A stretch of 64,000 nt of DNA from NCBI RefSeq assembly GCF_009733845.1, contig NZ_WNXZ01000004.1:248001-312000 (forward strand). Direction: 5' to 3'. The stretch is from Pseudactinotalea terrae (GTDB taxonomy: Bacteria > Actinomycetota > Actinomycetes > Actinomycetales > Beutenbergiaceae). The notes beneath the pieces are model-generated. The model ran no database searches. It was given only the letters and a program-made list of their open reading frames with translations, and had not been told where the DNA came from. Numbering within the stretch: the first letter of the stretch is position 1; every line of letters starts with the position of its first letter. This document shows positions 51,559 through 59,499 of this stretch, in pieces. The position numbers and the translations under genes were made by a program.

Positions 51559-52342
51559 GGCCGCTCCTTCCTCTGGTCGTCGTGCTCACCGGGTGGGCCC
51601 GGGTGTCGCTCGTGACATTAACGCCCAGGGCTGACAGCCCGGCAGCAGCGGGCTGCGGCGGGCAGCGTGCGAGAGCGTTCGAGAGCGCCGCGACCTCCTC
51701 GCTGGTGACGCCGATCCCGTAGCTCGACTTCACCAGGACCTGCTGCACCGCGTAGGCGCAGTGGAAGCCCTGGTTCGGCGGCAGCCAGCCGGCCGCGTCG
51801 GCTGCGCTCTTGTCCTGGTTGACCGCGGCCTCGGTCGGCACGAGGTTCGCCGGGTCGTTGGCGAAGGCGAGCGCGAGGTCGGCCGGCCAGTCGGCGGCAC
51901 CCTTGCGCCACGCGTCCGCCAGCGCCACCACGTGGTCGATCTGCACCTCGGCGCTGGTCTCCGGCCCCCGGACGAAGTCGACGAGGTGCCCGGTGTACGG
52001 GTCGCGCAGCGTCCCCGACGCGATCAGGCACGGCCGGGTCGGGTCGGCGGCGATATCGGTCAGCCACGCCGCCAGCACGTCGTTCCGGGTGTCGCAGCCG
52101 TTGCCGTCGACATCGGCCCACGGCTGCCCGAAGAACTCCCGCTGGTAGCCCTCGAGCGGCAGCGGCTCGGTGACCCGCACGGCCTGCAGCGCAGCCCGCG
52201 CCGCCGACACCCTGGCGGCGTCGACAGGTGTGGCCGGGACCGGCCGCACCCGAGCCCACCACAACGGCACCACGCACACCACGGCGGTCGCGAGCGCGGC
52301 GAGCACCAGCAGCGTCGTCAGCTGTCTCAACCGGGTCCGCAT
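51458..52342 (-). CDS. HNH/DUF1524-type nuclease-like protein with N-terminal membrane segment
   Basis: A frame of 294 residues. A hydrophobic N-terminal segment (L-T-T-L-L-V-L-A-A-L-A-T-A-V-V, about 8-22) indicates export or anchoring. The core carries Q-I-D-H-V-V-A-L-A-D-A-W (about 134-145), N-L-V-P-T-E-A-A-V-N-Q-D-K-S, and W-L-P-P...C-A-Y-A, the signature of the actinobacterial HNH/GmrSD-C-like family. The family normally ends soon after A-L-A-R-C-P (about residue 228). Here the frame runs about 65 residues further as an Arg/His-rich tail and overlaps the next gene by 101 bases, so the natural stop has probably been lost. ATG 52342. Confidence 0.8.
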   Translation of the reverse strand: MRTRLRQLTTLLVLAALATAVVCVVPLWWARVRPVPATPVDAARVSAARAALQAVRVTEPLPLEGYQREFFGQPWADVDGNGCDTRNDVLAAWLTDIAADPTRPCLIASGTLRDPYTGHLVDFVRGPETSAEVQIDHVVALADAWRKGAADWPADLALAFANDPANLVPTEAAVNQDKSAADAAGWLPPNQGFHCAYAVQQVLVKSSYGIGVTSEEVAALSNALARCPPQPAAAGLSALGVNVTSDTRAHPVSTTTRGRSGRVRTRRRHRHLGHRPHRRAHLRVRAAAPRGRGP

Positions 52343-52372
52343 GCCGCCAGGGTGACGTGGCTACGCGCGGGC

Positions 52373-52410
52373 GCACCGCCGTCGGGCACCCCTGCTGTGG
52401 ACGGCGGTGC
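52373..52410 (-). terminator. Hairpin terminator after the ROK-GH38 operon
   Basis: An 11-bp perfect stem, GCACCGCCGTC (52373-52383) with GACGGCGGTGC (52400-52410), and a 16-base loop. It begins 25 bases beyond the last gene of the minus-strand operon and precedes the HNH gene. No U-run, as expected in such GC-rich DNA. Confidence 0.68.
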
Positions 52411-52434
52411 ATCGGCGTGCACCTGTGGACAGCC

Positions 52435-54273
52435 TCAGCTGAGCCCGCGCGCGATCGCCTGCTCGCACCCGAGCAGCAGCACGCCGGCGCTCCACGCGTG
52501 CGAGAGCCCGAGCACCATGCCCTTCGGCTGGAAGCAGTCGGTCTGGTAGTACCGCTCGGGGATCATGCCGCGGTAGGAGTTGAGGTCGCCGTCGCGCACG
52601 GGCAGCAGCTGCCGGAAGCAGGCGAGGGTCTCGAGGGCGCGCCGGCGGTACCAGTCGTCACCGGTGCGATCGCTCAGCTCCAGCAGCTCCTCGGTGCACA
52701 CCAGGCCGTACGCGTGCACGTGCTGGTTCGAGGAGCTCGCCTGGTCGGCGCCGGTGGTCCGGAACCCGTAGACGCCGAGCGGTGTGCGCGGCCCGAAGGT
52801 CACGTCGTAGGTGTAACGGAACGTGAACGTCCACTCCGCGGCCCGGCGCGCGAGGTCGAGCCACTGCTGCTCCCCGGTCGCGCGATGCAGCGCCATGTAG
52901 GCCATCACGGCGACGTACCCGTCCTCGCTGGTGGGGGCGAGGTCGACGTCCTCGGGCGCGCCGTGCAGCAGCTCCTCCTCGACGAACCGCGCGTAGAACT
53001 CGCCTGCCCGCACCGCTGCGGGCAGGTACCGCTCGTCCCACTCCCGCGCTCGCAGCAGTGCCGGCACCCACGCGAGCGACGCCGAGCCCGCCCACGACAG
53101 CACCTCCCCGCTCTCGGCGTGGTGCACGAGCCCGAGGTTGCCGTCGCCCCGCTGCCGCTCGACCATGGCGTCGAGGTTCGATCGTGCTGCCGCGCGCCAC
53201 GCAGGCACCTCGTGCAGCTCGAGCGCCCGCAGCAGGAAGTCGGTCGCCTCGCCGAGCGTGCGGCCGTGCAGCCCGCGCGGCAGCGGCGACCAGCTCTGCG
53301 TCCAGCCCCGGCCGCGGTACCAGACACCCCAGAAGGTGCCCGAGGGCGAGAGCTCGGCGCAGCAGAAGTCGATCACCGCACGCGCCGCCCGTTCGGCGTC
53401 GCCGTCACCCGTGCGCGCCGCGTGGGCCAGCAGTGCGTACGCCCACGGGATCCCGCTCACCCAGCCGACGTGCATCGCCTGCCGGTCCACCGGCTTGCCG
53501 TCGTTGCCCCCGATGCCCCGGTCGAAGCCGACGGTCTCCAGCAGCACCCCCGGGTCCGGGTCGAAGTGCCACCTCACCAGACCCTCGGCCGCGATCGCTG
53601 CGGCCTCCGGCAGGTCGACCCACGGCGCCGGCGGCTCGACCCCGGTGTGCAGCTGCCGCAGCAGCCGGTCGTAGTCGTGCCGGTCGGAGCCGATCGGGTA
53701 GAGCCGTGCCCGCAGCCGGACCCGCTCGCCGGCCGCGAACGCGTGACGGCGGACCTCGGGCTCGTGCGGGGTGCCGTCACCCAGGTAGCGCACCGGGAAC
53801 TCCCGCAGCGGGGCGGTCACCGACAGGCTCACCAACCCGCCCCGCGCGGCGAAGCCGAGCGACTGCTCGCCGAGGTCGCCGACCTCCTCGGTCGCGAGGG
53901 CCAGGCCACCCTCGCCCGGCCCGGTCCACGCCATCACCAGCGGAGCCGCGGCCCGGTCGACCCGGAGGTGCCACTCGTCGCTGACCAGGCCCTCGTGGTC
54001 GACGGCGGAGCCCGCCCCGAGCTCGAACCGCGGGAAGGTCCGATCGTTGCCCGCAGGCCTGTTCTCGCCGTAGAAGGCACCGGGCACGAGCACGTGCGGG
54101 TCGGTCGAGGGCAGTGCGACCGAGAGCCGGACGGCGGCGCTCACCGCACGCAGCGCCGTCACCTCGACCTCGACGTCCCAGCCGTTCGTGGTCTCGCGCC
54201 AGGTCTGCGCGAGCTCGAACGCCGCCGGGTCGGCATCGAGGATCTCGACCTGCAGTGCCGGTGGCGCGGTCAC
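52435..54273 (-). CDS. (alpha/alpha)6-barrel glycosidase-like protein of unknown specificity
   Basis: A 612-residue protein. The N-terminal 200 residues are beta-rich (sugar-binding sandwich-like). Residues about 225-600 have the helical-hairpin pattern of six-hairpin glycosidases, with R-T-L-G-E-A-T-D-F-L-L-R-A-L-E, E-D-G-Y-V-A-V-M-A-Y-M-A-L and S-S-N-Q-H-V-H-A-Y. No CAZy family can be named with confidence and catalytic acids cannot be assigned. No signal peptide. It is coupled to the GH38 gene by a GTGA overlap and is the last gene of the ROK-SIS-GH38 operon, so it probably acts on a glycan fragment of the same pathway. Confidence 0.7.
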   Translation of the reverse strand: MTAPPALQVEILDADPAAFELAQTWRETTNGWDVEVEVTALRAVSAAVRLSVALPSTDPHVLVPGAFYGENRPAGNDRTFPRFELGAGSAVDHEGLVSDEWHLRVDRAAAPLVMAWTGPGEGGLALATEEVGDLGEQSLGFAARGGLVSLSVTAPLREFPVRYLGDGTPHEPEVRRHAFAAGERVRLRARLYPIGSDRHDYDRLLRQLHTGVEPPAPWVDLPEAAAIAAEGLVRWHFDPDPGVLLETVGFDRGIGGNDGKPVDRQAMHVGWVSGIPWAYALLAHAARTGDGDAERAARAVIDFCCAELSPSGTFWGVWYRGRGWTQSWSPLPRGLHGRTLGEATDFLLRALELHEVPAWRAAARSNLDAMVERQRGDGNLGLVHHAESGEVLSWAGSASLAWVPALLRAREWDERYLPAAVRAGEFYARFVEEELLHGAPEDVDLAPTSEDGYVAVMAYMALHRATGEQQWLDLARRAAEWTFTFRYTYDVTFGPRTPLGVYGFRTTGADQASSSNQHVHAYGLVCTEELLELSDRTGDDWYRRRALETLACFRQLLPVRDGDLNSYRGMIPERYYQTDCFQPKGMVLGLSHAWSAGVLLLGCEQAIARGLS

Positions 54274-56828
54274 GACAGCGGCAGCTCGAGCAGGTCGACC
54301 TCCACCGGTTCGCCCTCGCGCGGCACCCGGAACGTGCGCACCTGGTAGGGCCCCCAGTCGGCCTCGATCGTGCGGTCCAGCAGCGGGACGGCGATGCTCG
54401 CCCGGGTCGCGACGCCGCGGGTCTCGACCGCGCGCACGATCAGCTCGGTCTCACCCTCCTCGCTGACGTCCTCGGAACCCTTGACGGCGGTCACCATGAC
54501 CGGTGAGCCGCCGTCGTCGGCGAAGGAGTGGCTGAGCGGCAGGTGACCCTCGTGCGAGGACTCGAGCATCGCGCGCGGCGCGTGCCCGAGCTCGAGGCCG
54601 CGGCGGGTCGGCTCGCCCTCGTGGTGGTCGCCCGCGTGCGGGGCCATCACGTAGCTGAAGCGCTGCGCGCCCTGGTCCTGGAACGCATACAGGCCCTCGG
54701 GGTCGAGCAGCCGCGGGTCGTGCCAGGAGTACACGGGGCTGCGCACGGCCGTGATCCCGATCGAGGCGTCCGGCGAGACGTCCCAGCCGTGCTTGTTGGT
54801 CGCGATCACGGTGAGCCCGGCCGCCGCGCCCTCGACCGTGCCGGTCAGGTCGACCCAGGTCTGGGCGGGTTCCTCGGCGCCGTCGACGCCTCGCTCGAGC
54901 TCGCCGTAGGGGATCTCGTAGGTCGCGCGAGGATCGGTGAGCGCGGTGGGGAAGCGCAGCTTGAGCAGGTGCGCCTGCTCGCGCCAGTCGAGCGTGACGT
55001 CCACCCGCAGCGTCGTCGCGTCGTGCCCGAGGAACAGCTCCTCGATCAGCCGGGACGCACCCCAGCTGCGCTCGATCCGCACGCGTGCTCCCAACGGCCC
55101 TTCCTCGCGCACCACGATGCGGTCGAGCTGCATCGGGGCGCCCTCCCACGCGTAGGAGATCACGCGGTGGCCCCAGGTGTCGGTCGGGTCCTCGCACACC
55201 TGGGTGTGCGCACCCTCGGGTCGCCCGACGACGTCGATGCCGGCGCGCTTGTCGAGCAGCGATGCCACGTCACCGGTGGCCGGGTCGAGCTCGATCCGCA
55301 GGTGCTCGTTCTCGAGCAGGGTCTCGGTGACCGTCAGCGGCCCGGTCGGCGGCGGCGCGCCCGGTCCGGAGCGCATCCGGTAGGTCCGGTAGCCCAGTGC
55401 GGGCACCTCGGCGCGGAAGACGACGGCGCCTCGTCCCTTGTCGGAGGTCGTCGCCACGGACTGGGTGGTCTGGGATGGCACCTGCACGCCGTCGTCCTCA
55501 GGGACCAGGTGCACCCCGGTGGGCTGCACGCCGTACTGCAGCTCGATGTCGGCGCTGACCGGCCAGGGGTGCGGGTTGAAGACCAGCACCGGCTGCGTGC
55601 CCTCGACGAGCGGGATCGGGATCTGGCGCGAGAGCACGTTGTGGGCGCGCGTGATGATCCGCTTGGAGATCGCGATCGCCTCACCGAGCTGGTCGCGGGC
55701 GTCGTCGTAGGCGGACTCGATCGCCGAGCCCGGCAGCACGTCGTGGAACTGGTTGAACAGCACCTGCTTCCAGGCATGCTCGAGCTCGCCGCGCGGATAG
55801 TCGAGACCGTCGTGGAACGCGACCACCGCCGCCCACCGCTCGGCCGAGAGAAGCGTCTGCTGCGCCTTGCGCTGCCACGCCTTGATGCCCGAGTGCGCCG
55901 AGTAGCAACCCGGCGCATGGTGCTGCAGGTCGTCGCGCCGCACCGGCAGCGAGTCGAGGAACTGCTCGCCCCGGGCGGTCATCTCGTCGAAGTACGCGCG
56001 CGGGTGTGACATCCGCATCCTTCCGAAGGAGCCCATCCGGTCGTACCGGTGGATCGAGTCGATGTTCGCCTTGGTGGGGCCGCCACCATGGTTGCCGACG
56101 CCGTAGAACACCATCGCCTCGCCGAGACCCCTGTCGAGCTGGGCGATCGCCTTCTCGGTCTGCCCCGAGACGTCTCCGGGCGGGCTGCAGTACTCGAACG
56201 GGATCCGGTAGGCGAGCACGCGCGAGCCGTCGGGCGACTCCCACCAGAACAACGTGTGGGCTGAGCCGTCGGCCTCGTGAGGGCCGGGCCGCATGAACGT
56301 GTAGGCGTCCATGCGCTGCTGGCGCAGGATCTGCGGCAGCATCGCGTGGTGACCGAACGGGTCGACGTTCATCCCGACGTCGGCCATCTTCCCGAAGCGG
56401 GAGTCCAGGTAGCGCTGGCCCACGAGCCCCTGGCGGGCGAACGACTCACCCATCGGCATGTTGCAGTCCGGCTCCACCCACCAGCCGCCGACGTTGACCC
56501 AGCGGCCCTCGGCGACCCGCTCGCGGATCCGTTCGAACAGCTCGGGGTCCGACTCCTCGACCCAGGAGAGCAGCACGATCTGGTCGCACGTGAAGACGAA
56601 GTCGGGGTACTCCTCCATCCGCTGGATGGCGGAGGCGAAGGTCGCGCGCGCCTCGGCGTACCCCTCCTGCCACGGCCACAGCCACACCGGGTCGAGGTGG
56701 GCGTTGCCGATCATGTGCAGGGTGCGCTCGGGGGTGGCGGCCGGCCGCACGTCCGGCGGCAGCCCCGGCGGCTGCGCACCCGAGGGTGCGTTCGACAGTG
56801 GTGCCCTCATGCCCGTGCCCGCGCTCAC
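54270..56828 (-). CDS. GH38 alpha-mannosidase-family enzyme
   Basis: An 852-residue GH38-type retaining glycosidase, most likely an alpha-mannosidase. Zinc site: G-N-A-H-L-D-P-V-W (His44, Asp46). The nucleophile is Asp156 in G-M-N-V-D-P-F-G-H-H. A further zinc His lies in the H-S-G-I-K region. The middle three-helix bundle (about 330-420) and C-terminal beta domains follow the family order. Cytoplasmic, no signal peptide. The start is set at GTG 56828, because AGGAGG lies 7 bases upstream and the codon overlaps the SIS-gene stop (GTGA). Operon partners suggest the product sugar is then phosphorylated (ROK) and isomerised (SIS). Confidence 0.92.
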   Translation of the reverse strand: MSAGTGMRAPLSNAPSGAQPPGLPPDVRPAATPERTLHMIGNAHLDPVWLWPWQEGYAEARATFASAIQRMEEYPDFVFTCDQIVLLSWVEESDPELFERIRERVAEGRWVNVGGWWVEPDCNMPMGESFARQGLVGQRYLDSRFGKMADVGMNVDPFGHHAMLPQILRQQRMDAYTFMRPGPHEADGSAHTLFWWESPDGSRVLAYRIPFEYCSPPGDVSGQTEKAIAQLDRGLGEAMVFYGVGNHGGGPTKANIDSIHRYDRMGSFGRMRMSHPRAYFDEMTARGEQFLDSLPVRRDDLQHHAPGCYSAHSGIKAWQRKAQQTLLSAERWAAVVAFHDGLDYPRGELEHAWKQVLFNQFHDVLPGSAIESAYDDARDQLGEAIAISKRIITRAHNVLSRQIPIPLVEGTQPVLVFNPHPWPVSADIELQYGVQPTGVHLVPEDDGVQVPSQTTQSVATTSDKGRGAVVFRAEVPALGYRTYRMRSGPGAPPPTGPLTVTETLLENEHLRIELDPATGDVASLLDKRAGIDVVGRPEGAHTQVCEDPTDTWGHRVISYAWEGAPMQLDRIVVREEGPLGARVRIERSWGASRLIEELFLGHDATTLRVDVTLDWREQAHLLKLRFPTALTDPRATYEIPYGELERGVDGAEEPAQTWVDLTGTVEGAAAGLTVIATNKHGWDVSPDASIGITAVRSPVYSWHDPRLLDPEGLYAFQDQGAQRFSYVMAPHAGDHHEGEPTRRGLELGHAPRAMLESSHEGHLPLSHSFADDGGSPVMVTAVKGSEDVSEEGETELIVRAVETRGVATRASIAVPLLDRTIEADWGPYQVRTFRVPREGEPVEVDLLELPLS

Positions 56829-57421
56829 GCCGTCGCCTCCTGCTCCGCCCATGCATCCAGCATCTCGGAGATCACGTGCAGCAGGAAGGTGTGCATCTCT
56901 TGGATCCTGGGCGTCTGGTCGGACGGGACGATGAGCGTGAGGTCGGCGTACGAGGCCGCGGGGCCGCCGTCGCCGCCCCCGAACAGCACCGTGGTCGCGC
57001 CGTTGGCCTGCGCGGCACGCAACGCCTCGACGACGTTGGCGCTGCGGCCGCTCGTCGTGAAGGCGGCCACCACGTCACCGGGCCGCGCGAGCGCGCGCAC
57101 CTGCCGGCTGAACACCTCGTCGAAGCTGTAGTCGTTGGCGATGCAGGTGCTCACGGTCGCGTCCGTGGTCAGCGTGACCGCGGGCAACGGGCGGCGATCG
57201 CGCCGGTAGTGGCCGATCAGCTCGCCGGACAGGTGCTGCGCGTCCGCCGCGCTGCCGCCGTTGCCCAGCGTGTACAGCACCCCGGTGCCCCGGTACGCCT
57301 CGATCAGGCGCTCGGCGACCGCCACGGCCGCCGGCAGCAGATCGGTCATCGAAGCCGCCACCTCGCGGTGCTCGGCGAGCTGGGATGTCATCCAGGTGGG
57401 CACGTGGTCAGGCTGGGGCAC
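56825..57421 (-). CDS. SIS-domain protein, GmhA-like
   Basis: A 198-residue sugar-isomerase-domain protein resembling sedoheptulose-7-phosphate isomerase GmhA: G-N-G-G-S-A-A-D-A-Q-H (about 53-63), T-T-S-G-R-S-A-N-V (about 120), and C-terminal L-L-H-V-I-S-E. The real substrate in this operon is probably a sugar phosphate delivered by the ROK kinase. GTG 57421 is chosen because AAGGAG precedes it at 7 bases; this gives a 14-base overlap with the ROK gene. The downstream GH38 gene overlaps by GTGA. Confidence 0.85.
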   Translation of the reverse strand: MPQPDHVPTWMTSQLAEHREVAASMTDLLPAAVAVAERLIEAYRGTGVLYTLGNGGSAADAQHLSGELIGHYRRDRRPLPAVTLTTDATVSTCIANDYSFDEVFSRQVRALARPGDVVAAFTTSGRSANVVEALRAAQANGATTVLFGGGDGGPAASYADLTLIVPSDQTPRIQEMHTFLLHVISEMLDAWAEQEATA

Positions 57422-58373
57422 GTCGGGTCTCCTTGAGGATCTCGTGGGCGCGTGCTCCGGCGCCGACGACGCACACGGCGTCGCCGAGCTCGGCGAGCAC
57501 GACCCGGCAGGTCTGAGCGATCGGGTCCATGGCGGTGGTGGCGACGGCGTCGCGGACCGGGTCCAGGAGGACCGCGCCCGCGCGTGTGACGCCACCGCCG
57601 AGCACCACCACCTCGGGTTCGAAGGCGTTCACCAGGTCGGTGACGCCTTGGGCGAGCAGCGCGGTCGTCTCGTCCCAGAGACGAACCGCCACCTGGTCGC
57701 CGGCTGCCGCGTGCGCGACGACGTCCTCGGCGCGGGGGAGCGGCAGGGCGGTGAGGCTGCTCGGCTCGCTGGTGATCGCCTCCCGCGCACGCTCGGCGAT
57801 CGAGGTGCCGGAGGCGTAGGCCTCGAGGCAGCCTCGGCGGCCGCAGCTGCAGAGCCGGCCGCCGGGGCGCACGGTGATGTGTCCGAACTCGCCGCCGTTG
57901 CCGGTGGCGCCACGGTGCAGCCGACCGTGGATGACGGCGCCGCCGCCGACCCCGGTCGAGATCGTCAGGTACAGGGCGGTCGTGGCTCCGCGTGCTGCTC
58001 CGAAGGCATGCTCACCGAGCATCCCCAAGGTGGCATCGTTCTCAACGACGGCGGGCACCTGGTAGTGCTCCGAGGCGATCTGCGCGATCGGGACCTCATG
58101 CCAGCCGGGCAGGTGAAGCGGTGCGTGCAGGATCCCGCTCCTCGAGTCCAACGGGCCCCCGCTCGAGATCCCGACAGCCTCGATCGTGCGCCCGGACGCC
58201 TCAACCGCCTGATCGCCGAGAGCCAGCATCCGCATGATCACGTCATCCTGGCCACGCTCGCGGTCGGTCGGCTCGACAAGATGGGCGAGCAGGGCGCCGG
58301 CGTCATCGACGACGCCGGCGGCGAGCTTGGTGCCCCCGATGTCCAGTGCCAGCACGGCGATCTCGTGATTCAT
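57408..58373 (-). CDS. ROK family sugar kinase
   Basis: A 321-residue ROK kinase. The ATP-binding loop is A-L-D-I-G-G-T-K (about 8-15). The sugar/catalytic region is V-E-N-D-A-T (about 110-115, Asp base). The zinc motif is C-S-C-G-R-R-G-C-L-E (about 176-185), and V-V-L-G-G-G-V is near the C-terminus. There is no helix-turn-helix N-terminus, so it is an enzyme rather than a NagC/XylR-type repressor. The substrate is likely a hexose such as mannose or glucose released by the GH enzymes. ATG 58373 has AGGGA; GTG 58391 is an alternative. It is the first gene behind the promoter at 58419-58447. Confidence 0.9.
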   Translation of the reverse strand: MNHEIAVLALDIGGTKLAAGVVDDAGALLAHLVEPTDRERGQDDVIMRMLALGDQAVEASGRTIEAVGISSGGPLDSRSGILHAPLHLPGWHEVPIAQIASEHYQVPAVVENDATLGMLGEHAFGAARGATTALYLTISTGVGGGAVIHGRLHRGATGNGGEFGHITVRPGGRLCSCGRRGCLEAYASGTSIAERAREAITSEPSSLTALPLPRAEDVVAHAAAGDQVAVRLWDETTALLAQGVTDLVNAFEPEVVVLGGGVTRAGAVLLDPVRDAVATTAMDPIAQTCRVVLAELGDAVCVVGAGARAHEILKETRRAPA

Positions 58374-58403
58374 CTCGTCCCTCGTCGTCACACCCCAGCG
58401 CTA

Positions 58404-58417
58404 TGACATCGTTCCCA
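58404..58417. promoter_or_regulatory. LacI-type operator overlapping the ROK-operon start site
   Basis: TGACATCGTTCCCA (plus strand) has the central CG and half-site look of 14-base LacI/CebR-type boxes. It matches the motif at 63369-63382 at 12 of 14 positions, differing only by A/T swaps beside the central CG. It lies just downstream of the -10 element at the predicted +1 of the ROK operon, where a repressor would block transcription. Confidence 0.65.
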
Positions 58418-58418
58418 C

Positions 58419-58447
58419 ATCGTAGGGACAGGGTCGACCGTGGTCAA
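58419..58447 (-). promoter_or_regulatory. Housekeeping-type promoter of the ROK-SIS-GH38 operon
   Basis: On the minus strand: TTGACC (58447-58442), a 17-base spacer, TACGAT (58424-58419). This is near-consensus for the primary sigma factor. The gap between the LacI stop and the ROK start is only 97 bases, so this promoter separates two transcription units. Confidence 0.75.
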
Positions 58448-58470
58448 CCTCCGAGCGCGGGCCGCTCAGC

Positions 58471-59499
58471 TCAGCGGCGAGTCGCGATCGCGGTCGAACC
58501 GCGGTGGATCATCCGGGTCGGGATGGTGACCGTGCGAGGTGCGCGCTGGGTGCCGCGCAGCTCGGCGATGAGGGATGCCACGGCAGCCGCTCCGACCGCC
58601 TCCGCGTCCTGGGAGACCGCGGTGATCCCCGGCTTCACCATCGACATCCAGGGGGCGTCGTCGAACGCCACGAGCGAGAGCTGGTCGGGGATCGAGATCC
58701 CGAGATCGGCGGCGGCGCGCCAGGCGCCCTCGGCGAGCAGGTTGTTGGCCGCGAAGACCGCCGTCGGGGCGTCGTCCCGCTGCAGCAGCGTGCGCGAGGC
58801 CGCCGAGGCCGCGTCGACGTCCCAGCCCGTCGGCACCGTCAGGGTCGGGTCGACGTCGTGGCCCGCGGCGCGCAACGCGTCGGCGTACCCGGCGGCACGC
58901 TCGCGGCCGGTGGTCCAGGCGGTCTCGTCGAGCAGCAGCGCGATCCTGCGGTGCCCGAGGGCGAGCAGGTGCTCGGTCGTGGCTCGCGCGGCCGCCCGGT
59001 TGTCGACGACGACCGCCGACACGCTTGCCTCGGAGAAGCGCCGGTCCGCCTCGACCAGCGGGATCCGGTGCCGCCCGAGGTACTCGGACAGCGTGGCGGA
59101 CACGGGCGTCCCCACGACCCCCGCGACCCGAAGCGCGACGAAGGTCTCGGCCGCCGAGGTCTCCTCGTCGCCGTGACCGCGGTCGTCGAGTAGCACCATC
59201 GTGTAGCCCTCGGATCGGCAGGCGTGCGCCGCGCCGGCGGCGAACGCCGAGTAGAAGGCGTTCCGCAGGTCGCTGACCAGCACACCGATCAGCCGGCTCG
59301 ACTGCTGCTTGAGGCTGCGTGCCGTCGCGTCGACCACATAGCCGAGCTCCTTGGCGGCCTGGCGGACCCGCGAGCGCACGTTCTCCGCGACGTAACCGGT
59401 CCCGGAGAGCGCGCGCGACGCCGTCGACCGTGACACGCCGGCCGCCTCGGCGACCTCTTTGATCGTCGCCCGGCGCAGGGTGTTGCTGTGGGTGTTCAC
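58471..59499 (-). CDS. LacI family regulator of the mannose-type glycan locus
   Basis: A 342-residue LacI/GalR repressor. The helix-turn-helix is V-A-E-A-A-G-V-S-R-S-T-A-S-R-A-L (about 15-30) and the effector domain covers about 65-342 (L-I-G-V-L-V-S-D-L-R-N-A-F-Y; V-F-A-A-N-N-L-L-A-E-G-A; L-S-L-V-A-F-D-D). The GTG start overlaps the stop of the tandem-MBL gene (GTGA). It sits between the two halves of the locus, and a shared 14-base motif precedes both units, consistent with one repressor for both. The effector is unknown. Confidence 0.9.
   Translation of the reverse strand: MNTHSNTLRRATIKEVAEAAGVSRSTASRALSGTGYVAENVRSRVRQAAKELGYVVDATARSLKQQSSRLIGVLVSDLRNAFYSAFAAGAAHACRSEGYTMVLLDDRGHGDEETSAAETFVALRVAGVVGTPVSATLSEYLGRHRIPLVEADRRFSEASVSAVVVDNRAAARATTEHLLALGHRRIALLLDETAWTTGRERAAGYADALRAAGHDVDPTLTVPTGWDVDAASAASRTLLQRDDAPTAVFAANNLLAEGAWRAAADLGISIPDQLSLVAFDDAPWMSMVKPGITAVSQDAEAVGAAAVASLIAELRGTQRAPRTVTIPTRMIHRGSTAIATRR

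Noticed and set aside
58461-58478. Terminator after the second LacI gene (GCCGCT/AGCGGC)
   Set aside because: Only a 6-bp stem overlapping the stop codon; too weak to call, although a transcription-unit break here is supported by the promoter at 58419-58447.
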